Assembly (NCBI RefSeq): GCF_004342485.1
Contig: NZ_SMBU01000003.1
Location: forward strand, 1-64,000
DNA length: 64,000 bases
Direction: 5' to 3'
Source: Roseateles saccharophilus
GTDB lineage: Bacteria; Pseudomonadota; Gammaproteobacteria; Burkholderiales; Burkholderiaceae_C
Within the stretch, counting starts at the first letter, position 1; each line of letters opens with the position of its first letter. This document shows, one piece after another, positions 55,411-63,237 of the stretch. Under the pieces are notes generated by a model. That model had not been told where the DNA came from. It made no database searches and saw only the letters and a list, made by a program, of their open reading frames with translations. The position numbers and the translations under genes are program-made.

Positions 55411-55680
55411 TAGGAGGCTATCGGGCTTGGGGCCGGGTGTGCGCCGAGGCGAGTTGCGGGGCAAGGCTAGGCGCCGGCGAGGCGTTGGATTCTCCCCAAC
55501 AACGAGCCGGTAACGACGAATTGCCACGCAAATCGCCTCGGCCCTTCGGGTTGGGCCTGCAAGAGGGCTGAGACGTTGTTGCCCCTCCTCGCGGGCGCGA
55601 GCCCGCAGCGTCGTCGTCGCCTAGCCTCAGCCCTCTTGCAGACCCAACGCGCACCCGGCCCCAAGCCCGACAGCCTCCTA
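55411..55680. mobile_element. MITE-like element with 33-bp terminal inverted repeats
   Basis: The 270-bp gap between yaaA and the oxygenase gene is one nested inverted repeat. The outer arms (55411-55443 and 55648-55680) both start TAGGAGGCT and agree at about 31 of 33 positions. An inner pair (55550-55572 and 55626-55648, starting GTTGGGCCTGCAAGAGGG) matches at 22 of 23. Between them is a small hairpin, GCGGGC-GCGA-GCCCGC. There is no coding capacity, and no target duplication is obvious. The TAG of the right arm serves as the yaaA stop codon. A non-autonomous transposable element fits best; a long bidirectional attenuator is the alternative. Confidence 0.6.
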
Positions 55681-56451
55681 CCGGCGGAAGACGAGTCGAT
55701 CGGGAGCGGAAACCTCGGGCGCGAGGCGGTAGCCGTCGAGGTCGAAGGCCTGCAGGCCCTCGGGCGTCTCGATGCGATTCTTGACGCAAAACCGCGCCAT
55801 CAGCCCGCGGGCGCGCTTGGCGAAGAAGCTGATGATCTTGTAGTCGCCGTTCTTCCAGTCCTCGAACTGGCAGTCCACGACCCTCGGCTTCAGCGCCTTG
55901 CGGTCGGCCGCGCGGAAGTATTCCTGCGAGGCGAGATTCACGATGACCGGCGCCTTTTCGCCCCTGGCCAGCTTGTTCAGGTGCAGGGCCAGGCGGTCGC
56001 CCCAGTAGTCGTAGAGGCTGGCGCCCTGCGGGTTGGCCAGCCGCGTGCCCATCTCCAGGCGGTAGGGCTGCATGCGGTCCAGCGGGCGCAGGATGCCGTA
56101 CAGCCCCGACAGCATGCGCAGATGCTGCTGCGCCCAGTCGAGGTCGCCGGCGGACAGCGTCTTCGCGTCCAGACCGTCGTAGACATCGCCGTTGAAGGCC
56201 AGCACGGCCGGCTTGCTGTTGTGCTCGGTGAAGCGCGGGCGCCAGGCGGCATAGCGCTCCACATTCAGCCGGGCCAGCGGCTCGGACAGGTCCATCAGCG
56301 CCTGCACGTCGGCGACGCTCTTGCCGCGCAGGATGTCGATCAGCGCGGCGCTGTCGGCCAGGAACTGGGGGCGGGTCAGCGCATCGGCCAGTTCGGGCGG
56401 CGTCGGCGTGTCGTAGTCGAGGGACTTGGCGGGCGAGAGCAGGAACAGCAT
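55678..56451 (-). CDS. yaaA: YaaA-family peroxide-stress protein
   Basis: A 257-residue member of the YaaA (DUF328/UPF0246) family. The N-terminal LFLLSPAKSLDYDTPTP is the family hallmark, followed by FNGDVYDGLDAKTLSAGDL, LRMLSGLYGILRPLD and the C-terminal KIISFFAKRARGLMARF. E. coli YaaA limits intracellular free iron during peroxide stress and binds DNA; the same role is likely. The stop codon TAG is supplied by the terminal repeat of the adjoining element, so the native end may have been a few bases different. It is read in the same direction as the YedE genes, 16 bp downstream of them. Confidence 0.93.
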   Translation of the reverse strand: MLFLLSPAKSLDYDTPTPPELADALTRPQFLADSAALIDILRGKSVADVQALMDLSEPLARLNVERYAAWRPRFTEHNSKPAVLAFNGDVYDGLDAKTLSAGDLDWAQQHLRMLSGLYGILRPLDRMQPYRLEMGTRLANPQGASLYDYWGDRLALHLNKLARGEKAPVIVNLASQEYFRAADRKALKPRVVDCQFEDWKNGDYKIISFFAKRARGLMARFCVKNRIETPEGLQAFDLDGYRLAPEVSAPDRLVFRR

Positions 56452-56467
56452 GGGCGCGGATTTTGTC

Positions 56468-56884
56468 TCAGCGCCTGTACCGCTCCAGCAGCTCGAACAG
56501 ACCCATGCCGGCCACCATGGCCGCGACGAAACCCAGGGCCTTGAGGCCGCCGCTGCCGGCCACCACCAGGGCCGGTCCCGGGCACAGGCCCGCCAGCCCC
56601 CAGCCGATGCCGAACAGCAGGCTGCCGCCCACCAGCCGGCGGTCGATCAGCGAGGACTTCGTCAGCTGCATCTGCAGGCCGAGGAAGGTTTCGCGCCGGC
56701 GCGCCGCCAGCGCGAAGGCCGGCAGGCCGACGGCGATGGCACCCGCCATCACGAAGGCGAGCGACGGGTCCCAGGCGCCGGCCAGGTCGAGAAAGCCCAG
56801 CACCTTGGCCGGCTGCACCATGCCCGAGACGATCAGCCCCAGGCCGAACACCAGGCCCGCCAGAGCCGCGACGACGACGCCCAT
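56468..56884 (-). CDS. YeeE/YedE-family membrane protein, second half (DUF6691-like)
   Basis: A 138-residue membrane protein with about four helices. It corresponds to one half of the YeeE/YedE (TsuA) transporter family, with the conserved [18 protein letters not shown] motif carrying a Cys thought to interact with thiosulfate-type sulfur in TsuA. The first half is encoded by the gene just upstream (56895-57323), so the transporter is split in two. The ATG at 56884 gives the usual [20 protein letters not shown] start. It probably moves a reduced-sulfur compound as part of the BigR-controlled locus. Confidence 0.87.
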   Translation of the reverse strand: MGVVVAALAGLVFGLGLIVSGMVQPAKVLGFLDLAGAWDPSLAFVMAGAIAVGLPAFALAARRRETFLGLQMQLTKSSLIDRRLVGGSLLFGIGWGLAGLCPGPALVVAGSGGLKALGFVAAMVAGMGLFELLERYRR

Positions 56885-56894
56885 GCCGCCCTCC

Positions 56895-57323
56895 TCAAAA
56901 CAGATGCCGCGCGACGAAGACCGTCGCGAAACCGGCCGCCATGAAGGTCGCCGTCGCGACCGCCGAGCGCAGCGACAGCCGCGACAGGCCGCAGACGCCA
57001 TGGCCGCTGGTGCAGCCCGCGCCATAGCGCGTGCCGATGCCCACCAGCAGGCCCGCGAGCAGCAGCGTGGCCCAACCGGTGTCGATGCGCGGCTGCAGCG
57101 GTGCTGCCAACGCGGCATACAGCCAGGGCGCGGCGGCCAGGCCGACGATAAAGGCCAGGCGCCAGGCGCGCTCGCCCGGCACGCGTCGCAGCAGGCCGCC
57201 CAGGATGCCGCTGATGCCGGCGATGCGCCCGCCCAGCAGCACCAGCAGCGCCGCAGCGAGGCCGATCAGCACGCCGCCCGCCAGCGCGCTCCCCGGCGTG
57301 AAGGCCGGCCAGTTCAGCGTCAT
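56895..57323 (-). CDS. YeeE/YedE-family membrane protein, first half
   Basis: A 142-residue membrane protein with about four helices and the family motif [21 protein letters not shown], which holds the conserved Cys of YeeE/TsuA sulfur transporters. The ATG overlaps the bigR stop (ATGA), so expression is coupled to the repressor. The second half follows 10 bp downstream as a separate gene. Xylella and Agrobacterium bigR operons carry the same kind of membrane proteins next to a persulfide dioxygenase. Confidence 0.88.
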   Translation of the reverse strand: MTLNWPAFTPGSALAGGVLIGLAAALLVLLGGRIAGISGILGGLLRRVPGERAWRLAFIVGLAAAPWLYAALAAPLQPRIDTGWATLLLAGLLVGIGTRYGAGCTSGHGVCGLSRLSLRSAVATATFMAAGFATVFVARHLF

Positions 57324-57643
57324 GTTTCTTCCTTCGGACAGTAGAGCGCGTAGAGCGTGCCCAGCAGGGTCAGCAGGCGTTGGTCGGCGACGCGGTAGAA
57401 GACCTTCTTGCCGTCGCGCCGCGTGTCGACCACGCCCTCGCGGCGCAGCACCCCGAGCTGCTGGGACAGCGTGGGCTGATGGATGCCGAGCGCCTCTTCC
57501 AGCTCGCCCACGCTGGCCTCGCCCTGCGACATCCGGCACAGCAGCAGCAGGCGCTCCGGGTTGCCGAGCGCCTTCAGCGCCGCCACGGCCTCGCCCACGG
57601 CGGCACGCAGCGCGTCGACGTCCAGGGGCCCAGCTTTCGGCAT
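57320..57643 (-). CDS. bigR: BigR/SqrR-type ArsR-family sulfide-responsive repressor
   Basis: A 107-residue winged-helix repressor. The DNA-reading helix region is LGIHQPTLSQQLGVLRREG, and the wing is RRDGKKVFYRV. Two cysteines sit where BigR and SqrR use them as a thiol switch: Cys36 in LLLCRMSQG and Cys102 in YALYCPKEE. Persulfide-driven disulfide or tetrasulfide formation releases DNA. ATG 57643 is chosen because the upstream alternatives (57652, 57676) would place the operator inside the gene. Gene order (repressor, YeeE pair, divergent persulfide dioxygenase) supports the assignment. Confidence 0.88.
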   Translation of the reverse strand: MPKAGPLDVDALRAAVGEAVAALKALGNPERLLLLCRMSQGEASVGELEEALGIHQPTLSQQLGVLRREGVVDTRRDGKKVFYRVADQRLLTLLGTLYALYCPKEET

Positions 57644-57650
57644 GACAAAC

Positions 57651-57670
57651 ATTATATCGATAAATATAAT
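57651..57670. promoter_or_regulatory. BigR-type operator
   Basis: The only strongly AT-rich patch in this region holds the perfect inverted repeat ATTATAT-CGATAA-ATATAAT between bigR and the divergent dioxygenase gene. BigR binds an AT-rich palindrome of this kind in Xylella and Agrobacterium. Its position would let one site repress both directions. It lies 30 bp before the dioxygenase start and 8 bp before the bigR start. Confidence 0.75.
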
Positions 57671-57699
57671 AATCACCTTCGCCGCCCAGGGACAGCCGC

Positions 57700-58554
57700 A
57701 TGCCCGTCGCCATCCAAGCCTTCCACGACCCCGCCACCGGCACGGTGAGCTATGTCGTGCACGACCCGGCCACGCGCCAGGCCGCGGTCATCGACCCGGT
57801 GCTGGACTACGACGCCGCCGCCGGCCGCACGTCCACGCGCTCGGCGGACGCGCTGCTGGCCTATCTGCGCGCGCAGGGGCTGAGCCTGCAGTGGGTGCTG
57901 GAAACCCATGCGCACGCCGACCACCTGTCCGCCGCGCCCTATCTGAAGCGCCAGGCCGGCGGCCTGATCGCGATCGGTGAACACATCCGCGGCGTGCAGG
58001 CCACGTTCGGCCGCCTCTTCAACCAGCCCGTGGCGGACGACGGCTTCGACTGCCTGCTGCGCGACGGCGAGCGCCTGCGCATCGGCAGCCTGGAGGCCAC
58101 GGCCCTGCTCGTGCCCGGCCACACGCCGGCCGACCTGGCCTACCAGGTCGAGGACGCCGTCTTCGTCGGCGACACCCTCTTCATGCCCGACCTCGGCAGT
58201 GCGCGCACCGACTTCCCCGGCGGCGACGCGGGCCAGCTCTACCGTTCCGTGCAGCGCCTGCTGGCCCTGCCGCCCGAGACACGCCTGTTCGTCTGCCACG
58301 ACTATCCCGCCGGCCGCGAGGCGCACTGGCAGAGCACGGTGGCCGAGCAACGCGCCGCCAACATCCATGTCCGCGACGGCGTGGGCGAGGCCGAGTTCGT
58401 CGCGATGCGCCGCGCCCGCGACGCGACGCTGGGCGCGCCGGCGCTGATGTTGCCGGCCCTGCAGGTGAACATCCGCGCCGGCCAGCTGCCGCCGGCCGAG
58501 GCCAACGGCGTGGCCTATCTGCGCATCCCGCTCAACGCCCTGCCCGGCCGCTGA
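57700..58554 (+). CDS. blh: Persulfide dioxygenase, metallo-beta-lactamase fold (Blh/ETHE1-like)
   Basis: A 284-residue mononuclear non-haem iron enzyme that oxidises glutathione persulfide to sulfite. The metal motif is LETHAHADHLSAAPYLK, with further ligands in VPGHTPADLAY and VFVGDTLFMPD and a late His in LFVCHDYPAGREAHW, all as in Blh and ETHE1. It is divergent from bigR across an AT-rich operator and should be induced by sulfide. With the YeeE/YedE pair it forms a sulfide-detoxification locus; no sulfide:quinone reductase is present nearby. Confidence 0.9.
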   Translation: MPVAIQAFHDPATGTVSYVVHDPATRQAAVIDPVLDYDAAAGRTSTRSADALLAYLRAQGLSLQWVLETHAHADHLSAAPYLKRQAGGLIAIGEHIRGVQATFGRLFNQPVADDGFDCLLRDGERLRIGSLEATALLVPGHTPADLAYQVEDAVFVGDTLFMPDLGSARTDFPGGDAGQLYRSVQRLLALPPETRLFVCHDYPAGREAHWQSTVAEQRAANIHVRDGVGEAEFVAMRRARDATLGAPALMLPALQVNIRAGQLPPAEANGVAYLRIPLNALPGR

Positions 58555-58603
58555 GCCGCGCTCATGAAGCCCCCGCGTCATGGCGGGGCCCGATCGCGGC
58601 GGC

Positions 58604-59959
58604 TTACCTGACCAGCAGCGTGTTGACGGCGCCGACGTCCTCGGCGCGCAGCTGGCCCGAGGCCTGACGCAGCTTCAGGCCGTTGACGACGACGTCGTAG
58701 CGCGCCTTCGCCAGGTCGCGCTGGGTCGTGTAGAGCTGGGTCTGGGCGTTCAACACGTCGAGGTTGACGCGCACGCCGACCTTGTAACCCAGCTGCGTGG
58801 CCTCCAGCGCCAGCTTGGTGGACGACTCGGCCGCCTCGAAGGCACTGACCTGGGCCTTCAGCGACTGCACGCCGAAGAAGGCGCGGCGCGTGGCCTCGGA
58901 GACGCTGCGGCGCGCGAAGTCGAGGTCGTTGCGGGCCTTCTCCTCCAGCACCAGGGTCTCCTTGATGCGATTCTGGTTCAGGCCGCCGGTGTAGATCGGG
59001 TAGGTGAAGGTCAGGCCGAGGCTGGCCGACTTGCTCGTGCCCACGCCCGAAGCCGTCGCCGCGGCGCCGTTCAGGCTGTTGTGCAGGTTCTGTCCACCGA
59101 GCGTCGCGCTGGCATCCAGCGTGGGTTTGTCGGCGGCGCGGGCGATCTGCGTGTCGAGCTGGGCGACCTCCAGGCCCAGGCGCGCCTTGCGGATGCCGGG
59201 GTGCTGGTCGTCGGCGGTGGCCACCCAGGTGTCGACGTTGTCGCTGGGCAGGGCCGGCAGGGCCACCGGCGTGGCCAGGCCCTTGGGCTCGACGCCGACG
59301 CGGCCGACGAACTGGTCCAGCGTCACGCGCTTCACGCGCAGGTCGTTGTCGGCGGCCAGCTCCTGGGCCACGGCCAGGTCGTAGCGGGCCTGGGCTTCGC
59401 GCGTGTCCGTGATGGTGGCGGTGCCGACCTCGAAGTTGCGCTTGGCCGAGGCCAGTTGCTCGGCGATGGCGGCCTTGTTGGCCTGCGAGGTGGTCAGCGC
59501 GTCCTTGGCGGCCAGCACGTCGAAGTAGGCCGTGGCCAGGCGCACGATGAGGTCCTGCTCGGCCGTCTCCAGGTCGGCCTGGGCTGCGGCATAGCCGCGC
59601 TTGGCCTTGTCGATGGTCGGCGTGTTGGCGGCGTTGTAGACCGAATACCTGCCCTGCAGGCCGGCCGTCAGCGTCGTGCTGTTGATGCCGGTCGGGCCCG
59701 ATCCGCTCGGCGGCTCGGTGCGCGCCTGAGTGCCCGTGGCCGACAGGCCCAGCGTCGGCCGCACCAGCGCGTCGGCCTGGGCCGCGCGCGCGGCGGCGGC
59801 GTCGGCCGTGGCCTTGGCCGCCAGGTAGGTGGCGTCATAGCCCCGTGCGGCGTCGTAGAGCTCTTGCAGGCTCTGGGCCTGGACCGCGCCGGCAAGCAGG
59901 AGGCCGGCGGCGAGTGCCAGCGGTTGCAGGGTCAGGCGGCGGGCATGGACGAAGGGCAT
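58604..59959 (-). CDS. tolC: TolC-family outer-membrane efflux protein
   Basis: A 451-residue outer-membrane channel. The signal peptide LALAAGLLLAGAVQAQ precedes two repeats of the OEP domain, for example LQELYDAARGYDATYLAAKA at the start and a second repeat beginning near residue 235 (RKARLGLEVAQLDTQIARAA). The C-terminal TQLYTTQRDLAKARYDVVVN is typical of TolC. It connects inner-membrane pumps to the outside. No pump gene is adjacent. It follows a Pcm-like methyltransferase gene and a TetR gene on the same strand, an order seen in several Burkholderiales. Confidence 0.92.
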   Translation of the reverse strand: MPFVHARRLTLQPLALAAGLLLAGAVQAQSLQELYDAARGYDATYLAAKATADAAAARAAQADALVRPTLGLSATGTQARTEPPSGSGPTGINSTTLTAGLQGRYSVYNAANTPTIDKAKRGYAAAQADLETAEQDLIVRLATAYFDVLAAKDALTTSQANKAAIAEQLASAKRNFEVGTATITDTREAQARYDLAVAQELAADNDLRVKRVTLDQFVGRVGVEPKGLATPVALPALPSDNVDTWVATADDQHPGIRKARLGLEVAQLDTQIARAADKPTLDASATLGGQNLHNSLNGAAATASGVGTSKSASLGLTFTYPIYTGGLNQNRIKETLVLEEKARNDLDFARRSVSEATRRAFFGVQSLKAQVSAFEAAESSTKLALEATQLGYKVGVRVNLDVLNAQTQLYTTQRDLAKARYDVVVNGLKLRQASGQLRAEDVGAVNTLLVR

Positions 59960-60105
59960 GGGATTCCTTGGCTGGAACAGTGATTTAGGCAGCGGCCGGG
60001 GTTATAGACGCAAAGCATTCCGGTGACTGAAGGCATGCGACGACCTGCGCCCCGGGGGCCCGCAATCGACGATTTCGGGCGATGGGCTGCATGCCGCCAG
60101 GGCCG

Positions 60106-60759
60106 TCAGAAGCTGAAGGCCGGGGCCTCGGCAAAGCCGGGCAGGCGGCCGGCCACGGTGTCGAACAGCTCGACGCGGCGGAACTCGCCCGCACCGGTGC
60201 GCGTGACCAGCACGGCGCGCATGACGGGCGCGCTGCCGACGATGGCGGCCAGGCGCCCGCCGACCTTGAGCTGGTTCAGCAGCGCCTGCGGCAGCTCGGC
60301 GACCGAGCCGGACAGCAGGATCGCGTCGAAGGGTTCCTCGGCTGCAAGGCCGCCGGCGCCGTCCTGGTTCAGCACCGTCACGTTCAGCGCGCCGCTGCGC
60401 TTGAGGTTGGCGGCGGCCTGGGCGGCCAGGCCGGCGTCGGCCTCCAGCGCGATGACACGCTGGGCCTGGTGGCCCAGCAGCGCCGCCAGATGCCCCGTCG
60501 CGGCGCCGATCTCCAGCACCTTCTCGTGGCGCTGCACCTTGAGCTCCTGCAGCAGACGGGCCTCGACCTTGGGCGCCAGCATGCGCCGGGTGGCGGTCAG
60601 CGGCAGCTCGACGTCGACGAAGGCCTGGGCCCGGTGCGCCTCGGGCACGAAATCCTCGCGGCGCACGATGTGCAGCAGCTCCAGCACGCGGGGGTCGAGC
60701 ACGTCCCAGGGGCGGATCTGCTGCTCGATCATGTTGAAGCGGGCTTGTTCGAGGTTCAT
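60106..60759 (-). CDS. pcm: Protein-L-isoaspartate O-methyltransferase-like protein
   Basis: A 217-residue SAM-dependent methyltransferase of the PCMT family. The SAM-binding motif I is VLEIGAATGHLAALLG, and the N-terminal block NMIEQQIRPWDVLDPRVLELL is typical. Motif II is EPFDAILLSGSVAELPQALL; classical Pcm has a more conserved GAP in this position, so substrate specificity may differ. It would repair isoaspartyl residues in damaged proteins. The ATG at 60759 follows GGAGAAC. tolC lies 146 bp downstream on the same strand. Confidence 0.82.
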   Translation of the reverse strand: MNLEQARFNMIEQQIRPWDVLDPRVLELLHIVRREDFVPEAHRAQAFVDVELPLTATRRMLAPKVEARLLQELKVQRHEKVLEIGAATGHLAALLGHQAQRVIALEADAGLAAQAAANLKRSGALNVTVLNQDGAGGLAAEEPFDAILLSGSVAELPQALLNQLKVGGRLAAIVGSAPVMRAVLVTRTGAGEFRRVELFDTVAGRLPGFAEAPAFSF

Positions 60760-60819
60760 CTTGTTCTCCGGGGCGCGATGGGGCGGACTAAAAACCAAAA
60801 TTCTAGAGGCCAGGGCCCG

Positions 60820-61455
60820 TCATCCGGGCCGGGCGAGCAGGCCGTGCAGCAGCAGCGACATCTGCGCCTCCAGCATCTGGGCCGCGCCCATGGACGGCGC
60901 GCAGACGTCGTACTCGCCAAACGAATGCTCGTGCAGCATCAGGTGCAGCATGGGCGCGATCAGCATGTGCACGGTCGCCTCGATGGGCACCTCGCGGAAC
61001 TCGCCGGCGCGGATGCCGCGCTCGACGAGGCCGCCGAGCAGGGCCTTGGACGGCGCGATGACCTCGTCCACATAGAACTGCGCCAGCTCGGGAAAGTTCC
61101 TGGCCTCCACCAGCATGATCTTGCTGATGCCGCCGGCGTTGCCCTCGCCGACCTTGGCCCACCAGGCCTGCATCATCTGCGCCAGCAGCTCGGCGATGGA
61201 GCCCTGGTATTGCGCGGCCAGCGCGGCCGACTCGGCGATGTGCACGCCCAGGTTCTCGTGCACGACGGCCTTGAACAGCTCTTCCTTGCTCGGGTAGTAG
61301 CGGTAGAGCGTGCCCTTGGCGACGCCGGCGCGGGCGGCCACCTCCTCGCTGCGGGTGGCGGCAAAGCCCTTCTCGACGAACAGGTCCACCGCCGCGGCCA
61401 GCAGTTCCTGCGGGCGGGCGTCCTTGCGGCGTTGGCGGGGGGTGGCGTTGGCCAA
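60820..61455 (-). CDS. TetR/AcrR-family regulator
   Basis: A repressor of about 211 residues with an N-terminal helix-turn-helix (AAAVDLFVEKGFAATRSEEV then AGVAKGTLYRYYPSKEELF) and an all-helical ligand domain with QMMQAWWAKVGEGNAGG. The open frame begins at ATG 61521, but that start would place a TetR-type palindrome (61466-61488) and a promoter-like TTGCCG-N18-TACATT inside the gene. TTG 61455, giving ANATPRQRRKDARPQ, is therefore preferred; neither start has a good ribosome site. It probably controls itself and perhaps the pcm-tolC genes downstream or the divergent uppP. Confidence 0.83.
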   Translation of the reverse strand: MANATPRQRRKDARPQELLAAAVDLFVEKGFAATRSEEVAARAGVAKGTLYRYYPSKEELFKAVVHENLGVHIAESAALAAQYQGSIAELLAQMMQAWWAKVGEGNAGGISKIMLVEARNFPELAQFYVDEVIAPSKALLGGLVERGIRAGEFREVPIEATVHMLIAPMLHLMLHEHSFGEYDVCAPSMGAAQMLEAQMSLLLHGLLARPG

Positions 61456-61465
61456 GGTGGCAGCG

Positions 61466-61488
61466 TTAATGACCGGAGGGTCAGTAAT
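61466..61488. promoter_or_regulatory. TetR-type operator
   Basis: The inverted repeat TTAATGACC-GGAG-GGTCAGTAA (eight of nine arm positions pair) has the TGACC/GGTCA core seen at many TetR-family operators. On the minus strand it overlaps the end of a possible -10 (TACATT) placed 18 bp after TTGCCG. It lies between the preferred tetR start and uppP. Confidence 0.55.
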
Positions 61489-61577
61489 GTATCCGGCCAC
61501 GCCAGCCGGCGGCAAGGTCATGACGAATGCGCTGGCTACACTGCGCCGCTTTCGTTGAGTTCGCCTGGAGCCTTTAC

Positions 61578-62402
61578 GTGGATGTCATCCTGCTGATCAA
61601 AGCCGCCATCATGGGTATCGTCGAGGGGCTCACCGAGTTCCTGCCGGTCTCGTCGACCGGCCACCTCATCCTGACCGGCAGCCTGCTGGGCCTCACCGAC
61701 GCCAAGTCCAAGGTCTTCGACATCGCCATCCAGAGCGGCGCCATCCTGGCCGTCTTCATCGTCTACTGGGCGCGCATCCGCGAGGCGCTGACCGGACTGG
61801 CCAGCAGCGACAAGCAGCGCCGCTTCGTGCTGAACGTCTTCCTCGGCTTCCTGCCGGCGGCCATCGTCGGCCTGACGGTCTACAAGGCCATCAAGGCCCA
61901 CCTCTTCAATGCCCCGGTCGTGGCCGGCGCCTTCATCGTCGGCGCACTGATCATCCTGTGGGTCGAGAAGGTGGCCAAGCCGCAACCGCGCATCCAGAGC
62001 GTGGACGACATGACGGCACTGGACGCGGTCAAGGTCGGCTTCGTGCAATGCTTGGGCATGATCCCCGGCACCAGCCGCTCAGGCGCCACCATCATCGGCG
62101 GCATGCTGCTGGGCCTGTCGCGCAAGGCGGCGACCGACTTCTCCTTCTTCCTGGCCATCCCGACGCTGATCTCGGCCGGCGGCTACAGCCTGTGGAAGGA
62201 GCGCCATGCGCTGTCGATGACCGACTTCCCGATGTTCGCCGTCGGCTTCATCGTCAGCTTCCTGGCCGCCTGGGCCTGCGTACGCTGGCTGCTGCGCTAT
62301 GTGTCCACCCATACCTTCGTGGCCTTCGCCTGGTATCGCATCGCCTTCGGCATCGTCGTGCTGGCCACGTGGATTACGGGGACCGTCGTCTGGGCGGACT
62401 GA
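61578..62402 (+). CDS. uppP: Undecaprenyl-diphosphate phosphatase
   Basis: A 274-residue inner-membrane enzyme (BacA family) that dephosphorylates undecaprenyl diphosphate to recycle the lipid carrier for cell-wall synthesis. Signature motifs are [18 protein letters not shown], with the catalytic Glu and Ser, and [17 protein letters not shown]. About eight helices are visible. The start is GTG 61578, with CTGGAGCC upstream; the longer frame from 61527 is not family-like. High expression of this family gives bacitracin tolerance. map follows 12 bp later. Confidence 0.95.
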   Translation: MDVILLIKAAIMGIVEGLTEFLPVSSTGHLILTGSLLGLTDAKSKVFDIAIQSGAILAVFIVYWARIREALTGLASSDKQRRFVLNVFLGFLPAAIVGLTVYKAIKAHLFNAPVVAGAFIVGALIILWVEKVAKPQPRIQSVDDMTALDAVKVGFVQCLGMIPGTSRSGATIIGGMLLGLSRKAATDFSFFLAIPTLISAGGYSLWKERHALSMTDFPMFAVGFIVSFLAAWACVRWLLRYVSTHTFVAFAWYRIAFGIVVLATWITGTVVWAD

Positions 62403-62414
62403 GATAATTGGTTG

Positions 62415-63236
62415 ATGGCCATCACGATCAAGACCGCTGCCGATGTCGAGGGCATGCGCATCGCCGGGCGCCTCGCGTCGGAAGTGCTCGACATGCTCAC
62501 GCCCCACGTCAAGCCGGGCGTCACGACCAACGAGCTGGACCGGCTCGCCCATGGCCACATCGTCAACGTGCAGCAGGGCGTTCCCGCGCCGCTGAACTAC
62601 TGCCCGCCGGGCTACATCCCCTACCCCAAGTCGATCTGCACCTCGGTCAACAGCCAGGTCTGCCACGGCATCCCGAACGACAAGCCGCTGAAGAACGGCG
62701 ACATCGTCAACATCGACGTCACCGTCATCAAGGACGGCTGGCATGGCGACACCAGCCGCATGTTCGTCGTCGGCGAGGGCTCCATCGCGGCAAAGCGGCT
62801 GTGCGCCTTCACCTACGAGGCCATGTGGAAGGGCATCGCAAAAGTCCGCCCCGGTGCGCGCCTTGGCGACATCGGCCACGCCATCCAGACCTTCGCCGAA
62901 AACGCGGGTTTTTCCATCGTGCGCGAGTTCTGCGGCCACGGCATCGGCCGCGTCTTCCACGAAGAGCCCCAGGTGCTGCACTACGGCCGCCCTGGCACGC
63001 TGGACGAACTCGTGCCCGGCATGATGTTCACGATCGAGCCCATGATCAACGCCGGCCGCCGCGAGATCAAGGAGATGGGCGATGGCTGGACCATCGTGAC
63101 CAAGGACCGCTCGCTGTCGGCCCAGTGGGAGCACACCCTCCTTGTCACCGACACCGGCTACGAGGTGATGACGCTGTCTGCCGGCAGCCCGCCGCCGCCG
63201 GCCTTCATCACGCAGGCCGCAGCGGTAGCCGCCTGA
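62415..63236 (+). CDS. map: Type I methionine aminopeptidase
   Basis: A 273-residue metalloenzyme that removes the initiator Met from nascent proteins. The five metal ligands are visible in order: Asp in NIDVTVIKDGW, Asp in WHGDTSRMF, His in CGHGIGRVFHEEP, Glu in MFTIEPMIN and Glu in AQWEHTLLVT. The substrate His is in VCHGIPNDK. The C-terminal tail (SAGSPPPPAFITQAAAVAA) is slightly longer than in E. coli. The ATG at 62415 gives the standard AITIKTAADVEGMR start. It precedes glnD by one base. Confidence 0.95.
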   Translation: MAITIKTAADVEGMRIAGRLASEVLDMLTPHVKPGVTTNELDRLAHGHIVNVQQGVPAPLNYCPPGYIPYPKSICTSVNSQVCHGIPNDKPLKNGDIVNIDVTVIKDGWHGDTSRMFVVGEGSIAAKRLCAFTYEAMWKGIAKVRPGARLGDIGHAIQTFAENAGFSIVREFCGHGIGRVFHEEPQVLHYGRPGTLDELVPGMMFTIEPMINAGRREIKEMGDGWTIVTKDRSLSAQWEHTLLVTDTGYEVMTLSAGSPPPPAFITQAAAVAA

Positions 63237-63237
63237 C

